DNA of 64,000 bases from the NCBI GenBank assembly GCA_003543235.1, contig DPJA01000038.1, positions 504,233 through 568,232 on the forward strand, read 5' to 3'. This DNA is from Lachnospiraceae bacterium. GTDB lineage: Bacteria > Bacillota > Clostridia > Lachnospirales > Anaerotignaceae. Shown here one piece after another: positions 63,841 through 64,000 of the stretch; the first letter of the stretch is position 1; every line of letters starts with the position of its first letter. Under the pieces are notes generated by a model. The model searched no databases and was not told the origin of the DNA. It saw nothing but the letters and a program-made list of their open reading frames with translations. The position numbers were made by a program, and so were the translations under genes.

Positions 63841-64000
63841 ATCTGTGCCTCCTTTTTTTCTATAAAACCATTGTTATAAGCCTCTATTAAAGCCTCTTCT
63901 TTGCAATTTCCGCAGGTAAGATTGTTCAACCCATAAAATTTTTCATTTCCACTCATTTTAACCAAATTTACCTGCTTTTCTTCCCCTGGTTCAAACCTTA
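63837..64000 (-). CDS. ureB: Urease beta subunit, C-terminal part (start outside window)
   Basis: The visible 53 residues read [20 protein letters not shown] and then YGLNNLTCG, the normal C-terminal end of UreB, followed by an extra charged tail of about 20 residues. No start is visible because the gene runs off the right edge. Its TGA overlaps the ureC ATG. Confidence 0.9.
   Translation of the reverse strand, partial: RFEPGEEKQVNLVKMSGNEKFYGLNNLTCGNCKEEALIEAYNNGFIEKKEAQI

Overview
The window is a low-GC Firmicutes chromosome segment, most likely from an anaerobic, spore-forming clostridium of the Lachnospirales/Anaerotignum type. The evidence is AT-rich intergenic DNA, strong GGAGG ribosome binding sites, SigA promoters, a LysM-GH18 spore cortex hydrolase, a bacterial ferredoxin/NADPH-type glutamate synthase, a 2-hydroxyacyl-CoA dehydratase activator, and a CoA-transferase that closely resembles (from memory) propionate CoA-transferase of Anaerotignum propionicum. 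It is core-like chromosome: no transposase, phage, CRISPR, rRNA or tRNA gene was recognised.

Layout. 0-6 kb: an unknown gene cut by the left edge, then a small-multidrug-export-type membrane protein with rsmA, converging on a minus-strand set lgt / M16 protease / M16-like protein. 6-14 kb: hgdC-like dehydratase activator, apgM-type phosphoglycerate mutase, a three-gene ABC system (ATPase, large secreted COG1361-like protein, FtsX permease), a Ca2+/cation antiporter and a YbaK deacylase. 14-17 kb: cobalamin adenosyltransferase, small DUF6465-like protein, SSB-like OB-fold protein and a Mur-ligase-like remnant protein. 17-27 kb: a nitrogen assimilation cluster read on the minus strand in the order glnA, ANTAR regulator (NitR-like), PII, amt, gltB, gltD. 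27-32 kb: MarR regulator, RND adaptor and RND pump. 32-42 kb: truA, class III fbp, a membrane protein, LysM-GH18, an SDR, a small unknown gene, yebC, yigZ and a split ThrE exporter. 42-48.6 kb: Cys-rich coat-like protein, SulP transporter, chemoreceptor, and an EAL-CBS-GGDEF protein. 49-52 kb: pdxST with a divergent PdxR-type regulator. 52-56 kb: acetate-type transporter, CoA-transferase and an FCD/GntR regulator. 56-59.3 kb: DUF364 protein plus a molybdate-type ABC transporter. 59.4-64 kb: a urease operon ureB(C-terminal part)-C-E-F-G-D running in from the right edge.

How it works together. The nitrogen cluster is the most striking part. Ammonium enters by Amt, is sensed by PII, and is fixed by GlnA and GltBD. 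Every transcription unit boundary ahead of glnA, PII, amt and gltB carries a hairpin, three of them with a U-run just before the next ribosome binding site. An RNA-binding ANTAR protein without a phospho-acceptor Asp is encoded in the middle. This looks like a nitrogen regulon controlled by transcription antitermination. Urease at the right end would feed ammonia into it. Several other loci show readable local control: paired MarR operators over a promoter, PdxR palindromes between pdxS and pdxR, GntR/FadR-type sites near the CoA-transferase, a promoter-terminator and folded leader ahead of the DUF364-mod operon, and a small hydrophobic ORF whose ribosome binding site is buried in an 18-bp stem.
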